Part shown: piece by piece, positions 24,501-32,295 of the stretch | Position numbering within the stretch: the first letter of the stretch is position 1 | Layout of the letters: each line of letters begins with the position of its first letter | Position numbers and translations under genes: made by a program | Notes under the pieces: model-generated | Told to the model about the DNA's origin: nothing | The model's input: only the letters and a program-made list of their open reading frames with translations | Databases searched by the model: none | Assembly: GCA_035546935.1 (NCBI GenBank) | Contig: DASZVP010000002.1 | Coordinates: forward strand, 496,001-560,000 | Direction of reading: 5' to 3' | Source of the DNA: DASZVP01 sp035546935 | GTDB taxonomy: Bacteria; Patescibacteriota; Saccharimonadia; Saccharimonadales; UBA4665 | Length of the DNA stretch: 64,000 nt

Positions 24501-24851
24501 ATGAACGACGACTTAAGGGCGCTACAACAGAAAATAGTTGCATTTCGCGATGCACGGGACTGGAAGCAGTTTCACAATCCAAAGGATGTAGCAATATCAC
24601 TAGCACTTGAAGCCGGAGAGCTTCTTGAGCATTTTCAGTGGAAAAATTCGGCAGAAATCACTAAACATTTGCAAGAAAAAAGAGATGATGTCAGCGATGA
24701 ACTCGCTGATGTGCTTTATTGGGTTCTGCTGATGGCAAACGACCTAGGCATTGATTTGTCTGATGCAGTGAACCATAAATTAAACAAAAATGAGCTGAAG
24801 TACCCGATTATGAAGGCAAAAGGCAACCACAAAAAGTATACGGAACTCTAA
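24501..24851 (+). CDS. MazG-like nucleotide pyrophosphohydrolase
   Basis: 116 residues of the all-alpha NTP-PPase superfamily (MazG / RS21-C6 type), which hydrolyses (d)NTPs to NMPs plus pyrophosphate. Metal ligands are visible: E37-x2-E40 in LEAGELLEHFQW and E67-x2-D70 in SDELADVLYWVLL. A single short domain, not full-length MazG. The stop codon directly abuts the ATG of the next gene (GIY-YIG/DUF2075), so the two are co-translated. Codon use is visibly richer in A and T than the neighbouring core genes, suggesting horizontal origin of the pair. Confidence 0.88.
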   Translation: MNDDLRALQQKIVAFRDARDWKQFHNPKDVAISLALEAGELLEHFQWKNSAEITKHLQEKRDDVSDELADVLYWVLLMANDLGIDLSDAVNHKLNKNELKYPIMKAKGNHKKYTEL

Positions 24852-26426
24852 ATGCCAAGTATCACCAGCTATAGCTTCACGCCGGAAACATTTAAAATAC
24901 TTCGCCAAACTGAGTTAGGCAATGACTGGCCTGTCGTTTACCTGCTGGAGAATGGCTCAAATATTTACATTGGTGAGACGATTAGTGCTGCACATCGGTT
25001 TAAACAGCATTTTGATAAGCCAGAGCGACAAAAGTTAAAGCGAGCTCATATAATTTTTGATGAAGAATACAACAAATCAGCCACACTTGACATTGAATCT
25101 TCTTTAATTCAATTCATGGCTGCTGATAACGTCTTTGCGCTTGAAAATAGCAACCGAGGTTTAGCAAATCATAGCTACTTTGACCGCGAAAAGTACCAAG
25201 CTAAGTTTGAAGTCATTTGGGACAAGCTGAAAGGGATTGGCTTCGCTAAACAGGACCTTATTCAGCTCAAAAATACTGATCTTTATAAATATTCGCCGTA
25301 TAAGGCATTAACAGATGAACAGATCAATATCGTCGAAGATATTAAGTTTAACCTGTCCGGTGGGGCGCATAGCCTTTACATAGTTAATGGCGAACCGGGC
25401 ACGGGCAAGTCGGTTCTAGCGGTTTATTTAGCAAAATATCTAAAAGCATTTGATGATACAAAGAATTTAAAAGTGGCTTTGGTTGTGCCAATGACTTCAC
25501 TGCGCAAAACACTTAAAAAAGTATTTTCCAATGTTGCTGAACTGAGCCCTAATATGGTGATAGGGCCAACAGAAATCGTGGGACAAGAATATGATTTATT
25601 AATCGTTGACGAAGCGCATCGCTTGCGAAGACGCGTCAATTTAAGCAGTTATCAACCGTATGACCAAGCCAATAAATACTACGGTCTAGGTAAAGAGGGC
25701 ACTCAGCTAGACTGGATATTGCGGGCTTCAAAATCACAAATGCTGTTATACGACGAAGATCAGTCTGTTGTGCCAGGCGATATACGCAGCGCTGATATAA
25801 AATCGCTTCAAGCGATACACTACAAACTCACAAATCAATTGCGCATTCTGGCGGGCAGTGACTATATCCAGTACATAGATAGGTTGCTAACTCTGCAGCC
25901 CCTCAAAAGACCTGATTTTGGCAACTATGAGCTAAAGTATTTCGATAGTGTTGCTGACATGGTTCATCTGATTAAACAACGCAATGAGGAGTTCGGCCTG
26001 GCACGTCTTGTAGCTGGCTATGCCTGGTCATGGAGAACTAAGAAGCCCGGCTCCTATGACTACGACATCGATTTAGACGGCCTCAAACTTAAATGGAATA
26101 GTACGAATAACGACTGGGTAAACTCTAAATCTGCCATTGACGAGGTTGGCTGCATTCACACCGTACAAGGGTATGATCTTAACTATGTAGGTGTAATAAT
26201 TGGTCCGGAAATCAGATACGATCCAGTGCACAATACACTAATAGTTGACCGCTCAAAATATATGGACATTAACGGTAGGCGATCGGTTGAGTCAGATGAG
26301 GAGCTTAATAACTATATCGTTAATATCTATAAAACTCTCCTAACACGTGGCATAAAAGGTACATTTATTCACGCAGTTGATCCCGAGCTTGCGACCTACA
26401 TTAAGGCGCAGTTGAAAGTACAATAA
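24852..26426 (+). CDS. GIY-YIG nuclease domain fused to DUF2075 P-loop helicase-like domain
   Basis: 524 residues. N-terminal GIY-YIG endonuclease-like domain (about 26-105): VVYLLENGSNIYIGET, Arg49 in AHRFKQHF and Glu82 in DIESSLIQF, matching the catalytic Arg/Glu order. Residues 150-520 are a DUF2075 superfamily-1-like motor: Walker A GEPGTGKS (180-187), Walker B LLIVDEAH (249-256), a later LTNQLR motif and a C-terminal VGCIHTVQGYDLNYVGVIIGP, like helicase motif V. A+T-rich codons as in the preceding MazG-like gene. A nucleic-acid-targeting ATPase/nuclease, probably for defence against mobile DNA; that role is inferred. Confidence 0.85.
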   Translation: MPSITSYSFTPETFKILRQTELGNDWPVVYLLENGSNIYIGETISAAHRFKQHFDKPERQKLKRAHIIFDEEYNKSATLDIESSLIQFMAADNVFALENSNRGLANHSYFDREKYQAKFEVIWDKLKGIGFAKQDLIQLKNTDLYKYSPYKALTDEQINIVEDIKFNLSGGAHSLYIVNGEPGTGKSVLAVYLAKYLKAFDDTKNLKVALVVPMTSLRKTLKKVFSNVAELSPNMVIGPTEIVGQEYDLLIVDEAHRLRRRVNLSSYQPYDQANKYYGLGKEGTQLDWILRASKSQMLLYDEDQSVVPGDIRSADIKSLQAIHYKLTNQLRILAGSDYIQYIDRLLTLQPLKRPDFGNYELKYFDSVADMVHLIKQRNEEFGLARLVAGYAWSWRTKKPGSYDYDIDLDGLKLKWNSTNNDWVNSKSAIDEVGCIHTVQGYDLNYVGVIIGPEIRYDPVHNTLIVDRSKYMDINGRRSVESDEELNNYIVNIYKTLLTRGIKGTFIHAVDPELATYIKAQLKVQ

Positions 26427-26515
26427 TAAACATTTAATAGGGGTGGGGCGGTGAATTGTCCACAGCCCGGCCACAGTTTCTGCACAATTAACGAGCCGGC
26501 TATCCACATATATGC
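26427..26515. other. Non-coding spacer with inverted repeats and DnaA-box-like motifs
   Basis: No gene seen. It contains GCCCGGCC (26465-26472) whose inverted copy GGCCGGGC lies at 26521-26528, an AATTGT/ACAATT pair, and two 9-mers one base away from the DnaA box (TTGTCCACA 26456-26464, CTATCCACA 26500-26508). Could be a regulator-binding region for the small RNA promoter that follows. Confidence 0.35.
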
Positions 26516-26544
26516 TTGACGGCCGGGCAGGGCGGGTGTAAATT
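26516..26544 (+). promoter_or_regulatory. Promoter of candidate small RNA
   Basis: TTGACG at 26516-26521, a 17-base spacer and TAAATT at 26539-26544; start point expected near 26551. Confidence 0.6.
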
Positions 26545-26550
26545 GATACT

Positions 26551-26643
26551 TACCACTGTGAGGTGGTGATTACCGCAAGGTAATCGCGGTGTCAGCGATG
26601 GCACTGCAAAAAGAGGAGCCCCTAAAAAGGCTCTTCTTTTTTT
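26551..26643 (+). ncRNA. Candidate structured small RNA, about 93 nt
   Basis: Three consecutive hairpins and a terminator: ACCAC/GTGGT (26552-26567); a perfect 7-bp GATTACC/GGTAATC stem closed by a GCAA (GNRA) tetraloop (26568-26585); GCGGTGTC/GGCACTGC (26586-26607); then AAAAAGAGGAGCC with GGCTCTTCTTTTT (26608-26641) and a T run. It has its own promoter, no convincing ORF, and the next gene has a separate -10 box after the terminator. No known RNA family (SRP, tmRNA, 6S, RNase P) is recognised. Confidence 0.6.
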
Positions 26644-26668
26644 ATTTCCCATATTCGTTATCAAACCG

Positions 26669-26674
26669 TATAAT
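26669..26674 (+). promoter_or_regulatory. -10 box deciding the start at 26682
   Basis: Perfect TATAAT ending 7 bases before ATG 26682. The longer reading frame beginning at 26589 starts inside the small RNA and is rejected. Confidence 0.6.
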
Positions 26675-26681
26675 CTGCACT

Positions 26682-27341
26682 ATGGCGACTTTTCAAAACA
26701 AATATCGCGAACATGACCCTGTCTGGCACGTTCAGATTACCATGCTGGCCGCCATCGTCTTACAGCTATTGCTGCCCGATCGTTATGTCCTCGGCTCTCG
26801 TTTGACGCTGATTGCCATGGAGCTGGTTTTATTGATAGCTTTATCGTTTACTACTCCTAAAGAACGCATCTTTCGTTCCTTGAGTCGTCGCATTAACGTT
26901 TTTCTGCTGATCGCGTTAACTGGTTTGGCGAATTTATATTCGCTGGGCTCAGTAGCGCATCGTTTACTGAGTAGCGGCCACATCAATAACGGCCGCAATT
27001 TAATCTTGGCCGCGGTTAATATCTATTTGACCAACATAATCATATTTGGCCTTTGGTACTGGGAGATGGATGGCAGCGGTCCAGGCCGGCGCATGGAAGC
27101 CAAAAGACATGAGCTTGACTTCATGTTTACGCAAAATCAGTTTGAAAGCTACAGCCATCCGCGCTGGCGGCCAACCTTTATAGACTATTTGTACTTATCA
27201 TCGACCAACGCTATGGCCTTCAGCCCCTCTGATACAGTGCCCTTGAGCCGCCGGGCGAAGCTACTCATGCTGGCCCAAGCGACTATTTCGCTTGTCGCTA
27301 TCGCGTTGGTGGCCGCCAGGGCCGTTAACATATTGAGCTAA
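26682..27341 (+). CDS. Integral membrane protein, DUF1345-like
   Basis: 219 residues with about five hydrophobic helices. The C-terminal part has FIDYLYLSSTNAMAFSP, then LSRRAKLLMLAQATISLV and ends in ARAVNILS, the pattern of DUF1345-like/ion-channel-related membrane proteins in actinobacteria and others, where a pore-like loop precedes the last helix. Start MATFQNKYREHDPVW, leaderless by promoter position. It converges on a flippase-like gene 6 bases further. Transported ion, if any, unknown. Confidence 0.7.
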   Translation: MATFQNKYREHDPVWHVQITMLAAIVLQLLLPDRYVLGSRLTLIAMELVLLIALSFTTPKERIFRSLSRRINVFLLIALTGLANLYSLGSVAHRLLSSGHINNGRNLILAAVNIYLTNIIIFGLWYWEMDGSGPGRRMEAKRHELDFMFTQNQFESYSHPRWRPTFIDYLYLSSTNAMAFSPSDTVPLSRRAKLLMLAQATISLVAIALVAARAVNILS

Positions 27342-27347
27342 CCCGTA

Positions 27348-28295
27348 CTACAGATAACCGCGCCTGCGGCTGTAAGCAAACAGCCCGCCACCGATAATAA
27401 TTGCCAGCCAAAAGCTGATTAAGCGATAGGTCAAAACTATCGCCAGTGCCTGGGCGGCTGACAAATGATAAGCCACCAGCCCGGCCACCAGTCCAGCTTC
27501 TGTGCCGCCCAGGCCACCGGGTGTGGGTACGGCCGTGCCAATAGCTATGCCTAGCGTAAAGGCAACTAGCGTCGCTGCCAACCCAATGGAATGGTGCAAA
27601 GCCAGACTGCAGAACCAAAAACTTAAAACATTGCCTAAAGTTAAACAAATAGAGGTAGTCAAGCCGCTGAACAAGCTGGATAAACGATGTCGATAGCTGG
27701 CCAGGTCGCGAAGCATGCCTCGCCCAGTATGAACCACCGTTTTCCGCCAACGCCCAGCCAACACCAGGGAAAAAAGCAATAACACCACCAGCACTTTGAT
27801 AATGGTGCCTTTTTTGTCGCTTAAGGCATGCAAAGCCGGCAGGCGGTTGTGAAACACAGCTAATAAGCCAGTGGCCAATAGGCCATGGCCGACAAATCCT
27901 AAGAGATTATTGGCCGCCACAACACTACCGGCCTGGGTACGTGAATGCTTATTTTTACGGAGGTAGACATAATTAGCGCCCAGGCCGCCGATTCCAGCCG
28001 GCAATAAGCGGTTGATAAACATGCAGGCCGGTTGCACCAACAACGTCCGGCCATATGACAGCGGCTTGAAAGCCAAAAAATAGTACGTGCCGGCTGCCGC
28101 AAAATAGGTGAGCGCTGTTGCCGCAACAGCCAGACCCAGTTGCGACAAGTCAGCATCTGTTAAAAGGTTTAAGCTGTCACGAAAAGAGCTAAGCTGCGGC
28201 AGCAAAATATAGAGGCCAAAGGCCAAAATAATCAACAAAAACCAGTACCGGCGCTGAGGGTTAGAAATTTTGTCTACGGTATTGGAAGCAGCCAT
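27348..28295 (-). CDS. Lysylphosphatidylglycerol synthase TM-region/UPF0104 family protein
   Basis: 315 residues, about eight hydrophobic helices. Family features: NRLLPAGIGGLGANYVYLRK in the middle (the conserved Pro/Gly-rich motif of the LPG synthetase/flippase membrane domain), PTPGGLGGTEAG near the C terminus, and a final YRLISFWLAIIIGG helix. The soluble aminoacyltransferase domain of MprF is absent, so it is the flippase-like half only. In related bacteria such proteins move lipids or accompany glycosyltransferases. Confidence 0.82.
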   Translation of the reverse strand: MAASNTVDKISNPQRRYWFLLIILAFGLYILLPQLSSFRDSLNLLTDADLSQLGLAVAATALTYFAAAGTYYFLAFKPLSYGRTLLVQPACMFINRLLPAGIGGLGANYVYLRKNKHSRTQAGSVVAANNLLGFVGHGLLATGLLAVFHNRLPALHALSDKKGTIIKVLVVLLLFSLVLAGRWRKTVVHTGRGMLRDLASYRHRLSSLFSGLTTSICLTLGNVLSFWFCSLALHHSIGLAATLVAFTLGIAIGTAVPTPGGLGGTEAGLVAGLVAYHLSAAQALAIVLTYRLISFWLAIIIGGGLFAYSRRRGYL

Positions 28296-28337
28296 TAATG
28301 ATCATTATCGGTGGCTTTGTCTCTAAGCACAAGCGTT

Positions 28338-29363
28338 TTACTCGGAGGAACTGGCAGCCGGTAGATAGTCGTTAAGGGCATATCTAGTGATTTGCTGCAT
28401 CAGCCTGGCACGATTCAACCAGTTTTCTGCTCCATGACCATCCGTAAAGATCACAAGCACCAACCATTGGTGGCCGCGGGTGATAATAGCTGCATCGTTG
28501 ACATTATCGTCGTAAAGGCCGACTTTGTGGTAAATGACGTCCTCCCTCGGTACGGCAGGCACTATAAAATCGCGGTAATTGGCTTGCTTTAGCCAGCTAA
28601 GCAGTAAGCTGCGGTCTGCAGGGTTTAACAGGGAACCGTTATAAAGCTGGCGCAGCAGGCTGGCAATATCATCACTGGCGATCGCGTTAGGGCCCCAGTC
28701 ATAGCTGTTAAGTCCAATGCTTTTGGCATAGTTTTGGATGTCGTCATAGCTGAGGTAATAATTGATGTCTGACCAGGCCGTGTCGTCGCTGTTCACGATC
28801 ATTGCCCGGAGTAAACTTTGAGCTGTACGGCCATCAATCTTTTGATTGAGCCTGGCTTGGCCGATTTCAACATTATGCATGTAAGCTGCGGCGGTTAGAA
28901 CTTTTGTGGTACTGCCAGCCAACAAGGGCCCACTTGAGCCATAATGATGTGGCCCTGTGACGGGAGTAACTATGCTAATGCTAAATGCTATACCCGGGTT
29001 CGATGTCAAGATTGCGTTTACTTGACCGCTAAATTGCAAATTGGCCTGGTCTTCGGCAGCCTTGGCGGCTTGTGCCGCCGCAGCTTTTTGAGCAGCAGCC
29101 CGAGCATCGGCGCCTGTCAGGTGCTTGGCTACGCCCAAGACAGCATGTGCCGTGGCTTTAGGCTGGGTCCAGATAAAGTAGCCGCTTAAGACGATTACCA
29201 GGACCATAATCAGCTTAGGCCAGCTAAGGCCGCGAGTCCTGGCCTTTTCCTGTGCAAAGCGACTCGTCCGAGGCTGACGATAAGCATTCATGCTGTTTAC
29301 ATAAGCCCGCTGGTTGAGTGCGCGCTGCAAGTCTATACGATCATTTTTATTTTTATTGAGCAC
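28338..29363 (-). CDS. Membrane-anchored serine hydrolase, class A beta-lactamase-like fold
   Basis: 341 residues from GTG 29363; a minus-strand TATAAT ends 6 bases before it, so the message is leaderless. N-terminal basic region, one transmembrane helix (about 49-66), an Ala/Lys/Gln-rich helical stalk (84-108), then the penicillin-recognising fold. Nucleophile motif S151-T-T-K154; the second motif reads SDD (192-194) instead of SDN and the third HKVG (279-282) instead of KTG. More likely a peptidoglycan-type or structural hydrolase than a true beta-lactamase. Confidence 0.78.
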   Translation of the reverse strand: MLNKNKNDRIDLQRALNQRAYVNSMNAYRQPRTSRFAQEKARTRGLSWPKLIMVLVIVLSGYFIWTQPKATAHAVLGVAKHLTGADARAAAQKAAAAQAAKAAEDQANLQFSGQVNAILTSNPGIAFSISIVTPVTGPHHYGSSGPLLAGSTTKVLTAAAYMHNVEIGQARLNQKIDGRTAQSLLRAMIVNSDDTAWSDINYYLSYDDIQNYAKSIGLNSYDWGPNAIASDDIASLLRQLYNGSLLNPADRSLLLSWLKQANYRDFIVPAVPREDVIYHKVGLYDDNVNDAAIITRGHQWLVLVIFTDGHGAENWLNRARLMQQITRYALNDYLPAASSSE

Positions 29364-29468
29364 AAGTCTATTATACAGCCTTTATGTGTTGAAAATCTTA
29401 CGCTGCACCACTGTGCCATGTGCTTTAATATCGCCAAAGGAAGCCCCTTTACAGCGGAGTTGTATACT

Positions 29469-30416
29469 ATGAAAATTGTGCGGAAAAATCAGTCGCAGCC
29501 TAAGCCGTTTCAAAATGCCATCGCCAGCTACGCCGGCCTAACGCTTATTTATCTGTTATTAGTATCATTTTTGCCGGCCAATCCTGCTACTAAGCTGGCT
29601 TATCATTTAAGCAATGGTCAATATCATATTTTGCTGTTTTGCGTTGTTCTGCCATCAATTTTGATTTGGTTTGCTGGATTTTATGGCTACGCCATGCTCA
29701 AAAGCTACGCGCAGTCAATATATGACGCTCAGGAAGGCCAGAGTTTTAATCGATTGGGTACCGGCTGCGCCTGGTTGGTCTGGAGCTTGCCAGTATCTTC
29801 GATTACCGCTCAGCTACTTGGCGGTATAGCTAATGCTCACCCTGGTTTTCATAATGCTTCAATCATTATCAGCAATTATGTGGCCATGATTTTGCCACTA
29901 GTTGGCTTCAGCATCATCAGTGCAGCGACCCGCGGCTTAACGGCCCAAGCCGGCCTGCAGCTAAGTCTGGCTAGCGCCCGGACAATTATTTTGGGTTTTG
30001 TGGCCGGCGGCGTTATTTTTTGTTATCTGACTTTTCGACAGTTTAGTTTGATTACGCTCTCGGCCACGCATAACCCCTACTTTTTACCGGTCTGGCTGGT
30101 GGTTATTAGTCTAGTTATACCTTATTTGTATGGATGGTTTTTGGGCGTTCTGGCTACCTATGAAATTAGCGTTTATAGCCAGCAGACCAGGGGCGTGCTT
30201 TACCGTCAGGCGCTACGCCTGTTTAGCGGCGGGCTGGTCGCGGTGATCACTAGTTTTATAGCTTTGCAATACTTGCAATCAGTTCAGCCGCGGACAGGCC
30301 ACCTGATCTTAAACCAACACTTAATCTGGATGGATATCTTCAAGGTATTGGCCGGCGTAGGCTTCCTGCTCATAGCATTTGGTGTTGCACGATTAAAGAA
30401 AATTGAGGACATCTAA
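29469..30416 (+). CDS. Multi-pass membrane protein, unknown
   Basis: About 315 residues if started at ATG 29469 (MKIVRKNQSQPKPF); an upstream ATG at 29418 is possible. Some eight hydrophobic helices with polar loops; Gln/Ser-rich segments such as YAQSIYDAQEGQSFNRLG lie between them. No recognised family. The TAA stop directly precedes the GTG of the next small gene, which in turn overlaps a histidine kinase gene, so this membrane protein may be the sensor input for that cytoplasmic kinase; inference from gene order. Confidence 0.62.
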   Translation: MKIVRKNQSQPKPFQNAIASYAGLTLIYLLLVSFLPANPATKLAYHLSNGQYHILLFCVVLPSILIWFAGFYGYAMLKSYAQSIYDAQEGQSFNRLGTGCAWLVWSLPVSSITAQLLGGIANAHPGFHNASIIISNYVAMILPLVGFSIISAATRGLTAQAGLQLSLASARTIILGFVAGGVIFCYLTFRQFSLITLSATHNPYFLPVWLVVISLVIPYLYGWFLGVLATYEISVYSQQTRGVLYRQALRLFSGGLVAVITSFIALQYLQSVQPRTGHLILNQHLIWMDIFKVLAGVGFLLIAFGVARLKKIEDI

Positions 30417-30695
30417 GTGTCTGCTGCTAGCTCCCGATTGTATGATCAAGTGGTCCAGGTGACGCACGTTTACCTAGGTCCGGCCGCCGATCGTTTTATT
30501 ATCCGCCAGGCGCAAAATCACTTACACAAACCGCCGCAGGAAATTACGCGCGAAGATTTATTGCGCTTAATAGACTGGATACGCGTGGTCGTGTCTCTGA
30601 TTACCGATGACAGCGAAATTATCGAAGAGTACACCATGCAGTTAACGCGTTTGGCAAATCCTCCCAAGCCAAAGCCTCGTAGGAAACTACGATGA
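30417..30695 (+). CDS. Unknown 92-aa soluble protein upstream of PAS kinase
   Basis: 92 residues from GTG 30417, which abuts the preceding stop. Mostly helical; contains YDQVVQVTHVYLGPAADRF, a HLHKPPQEITREDLLRLIDW segment and a basic Pro/Lys/Arg tail. The last 4 bases overlap the histidine kinase start (ATGA arrangement), so it is translationally coupled to it. Possibly an accessory to the two-component system; no domain recognised. Confidence 0.6.
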   Translation: MSAASSRLYDQVVQVTHVYLGPAADRFIIRQAQNHLHKPPQEITREDLLRLIDWIRVVVSLITDDSEIIEEYTMQLTRLANPPKPKPRRKLR

Positions 30696-31834
30696 ATAGC
30701 CGCCAGTCACCAACTTTAAAAGCTGCTTCGGCCGAAACGCGAGCCGAAACTGATGCTCTGTTTAATAGCATTGGCGATGGCGCCATCGCAACGGACGAGT
30801 TTGGTCGCATTACCCGCGTCAACCCGGTGGCGCTGCAAATTTTAGGCTACAAGGCCAGTGAATTGGTCGGCGAGTGGTTCCCGCGCAAGGTAATCGCCAT
30901 GTCCGAAGAAGGCCAGCCCATTAATTTAATTGATCGGCCGATTACCAAAGCCTTTTTGACGGGAAAAACTGTTTTTCAAAAAATGTTCTATCAGCGTAAG
31001 AACGGCCAGCCAGTGCCCGTTTCGATCAGCGTCTCGCCGATCTTGCTAAAAGGCCGGCCATTAGGTGCCATTGAGGTGTTCCGTGACATCACGCTGGAAG
31101 AGGAAATTGACCGCATGAAGAGTGATTTTATATCGTTAGCTGCCCACCAATTACGCACACCCTTATCATCAATTAAAACTTATTCCCACATGCTGCAAGA
31201 CGGCTATATGGGTGACATAACGGCAGAGCAAAAACGCTCGTTAACCACGATTATCGGGGCTGCCGACCGTATGAATGAGCTCATGAGTATGCTGCTCAAC
31301 ATTACCCGCATTGAAAGTGGCACCATTGCCCTGAACAGTAAGCAGGTTGACATTTACCGGCTGACCGAGGATGTTATGCGCGAAGTGGGTCTGTTGGCTG
31401 CGGAGCGAGGCGTACATATGCAACTGGAGAAACAAGGCAAGACCCCAACCGGCTTGCGCACCGACTCGCTGCTGCTTAAAGAGATCATTACCAACTTAGT
31501 AACCAATGCCATCAAGTACACCCCGCCCAAGGGCGAAGTTATAATCTCAGTGCGTGGCCGCCGCAATGACGTTCTTGTGAGCGTTAGTGATAACGGCTGG
31601 GGTATTCCCAAATACGCACAAGATCAAGTTTTCAGTAAATTCTTCCGCGCTAACAACATTACCAAACGGGAGACCACCGGCACTGGCCTAGGGCTTTACA
31701 TGGTCAAGGGTTTATTGGAGGAATTAGGTGGTAAGATTTGGTTTATCACCGAAGAGGGCCAGGGCACTACATTCTTCTGTAGCATACCCCGGAAGATTAC
31801 CACCAGCCCTGTAAATATTAATAAAACAATGTAA
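30692..31834 (+). CDS. Cytoplasmic PAS-domain sensor histidine kinase
   Basis: 380 residues, no transmembrane helix. PAS domain (about 18-125: FNSIGDGAIATDEFGRI, VNPVALQILGYKASELVG), a short coiled link (TLEEEIDRMKSDF), HisKA with the phospho-acceptor His152 in LAAHQLRTPLSSIKTY, and HATPase_c with NLVTNAIKYTPPKG (N box), SDNGWGIP (G1) and GTGLGLYMVKG (G2). A stand-alone receiver gene follows after 67 bases and is the probable partner. The PAS domain suggests redox, light or small-molecule sensing. Confidence 0.93.
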   Translation: MNSRQSPTLKAASAETRAETDALFNSIGDGAIATDEFGRITRVNPVALQILGYKASELVGEWFPRKVIAMSEEGQPINLIDRPITKAFLTGKTVFQKMFYQRKNGQPVPVSISVSPILLKGRPLGAIEVFRDITLEEEIDRMKSDFISLAAHQLRTPLSSIKTYSHMLQDGYMGDITAEQKRSLTTIIGAADRMNELMSMLLNITRIESGTIALNSKQVDIYRLTEDVMREVGLLAAERGVHMQLEKQGKTPTGLRTDSLLLKEIITNLVTNAIKYTPPKGEVIISVRGRRNDVLVSVSDNGWGIPKYAQDQVFSKFFRANNITKRETTGTGLGLYMVKGLLEELGGKIWFITEEGQGTTFFCSIPRKITTSPVNINKTM

Positions 31835-31901
31835 AAAATTGCATAGGGACGACCTAAGACGTATTCTATAATCAAAGACGAATTAAGAAAGAGGACTTGC
31901 C

Positions 31902-32294
31902 GTGGCACGAGTTTTAATTGTTGAGGACGATAAGGATCTAAACAACGCCTATCGCATTATCTTAACTAGTGAAGGTCATGATGTTGAAGTCGCCCATAAT
32001 GGTCGTGAAGCCTTAAAAAAAGTTAAGGACTTTGAGCCTGAGCTGATTCTTTTGGATCTTTTGATGCCCGTAATGGGTGGGCTGGAATTCTTGCAGAAGT
32101 ACGACCTGTCTTCAGTACATCCCGACGTCAAAGTGCTGATTTTCACGAATATGGAGAATTCTCCCGAAGTCGCGCAGGCTTACAAACTTGGCGCCCAACG
32201 TTGCATTATTAAGTCTTGGACGGCACCACACAATCTAGCACGCGTCGTTGAAGACACTTTGCAAAACAACAACGTCGCTCGAGCAGCGGCTTAA
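31902..32294 (+). CDS. Stand-alone response-regulator receiver
   Basis: 130 residues from GTG 31902, behind AGAGGA and a TATAAT at 31867-31872. A complete REC domain: acidic pair D9-D10, phospho-acceptor D52 in LILLDLLMPVMGG, Thr in LIFTNMENS, and the conserved Lys in CIIKSW. No DNA-binding or enzymatic output follows; only a short tail. Probably the phosphorelay partner of the PAS kinase just upstream, acting by protein-protein contact. It converges on the Crp/Fnr-type regulator gene. Confidence 0.9.
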   Translation: MARVLIVEDDKDLNNAYRIILTSEGHDVEVAHNGREALKKVKDFEPELILLDLLMPVMGGLEFLQKYDLSSVHPDVKVLIFTNMENSPEVAQAYKLGAQRCIIKSWTAPHNLARVVEDTLQNNNVARAAA

Positions 32295-32295
32295 A

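Noticed and set aside
26456..26508. Two DnaA-box-like 9-mers, considered as a replication origin
   Set aside because: Only two one-mismatch boxes (plus a TTTTCCACA at 9878-9886 far away), no A+T-rich unwinding region and no dnaA or dnaN nearby.
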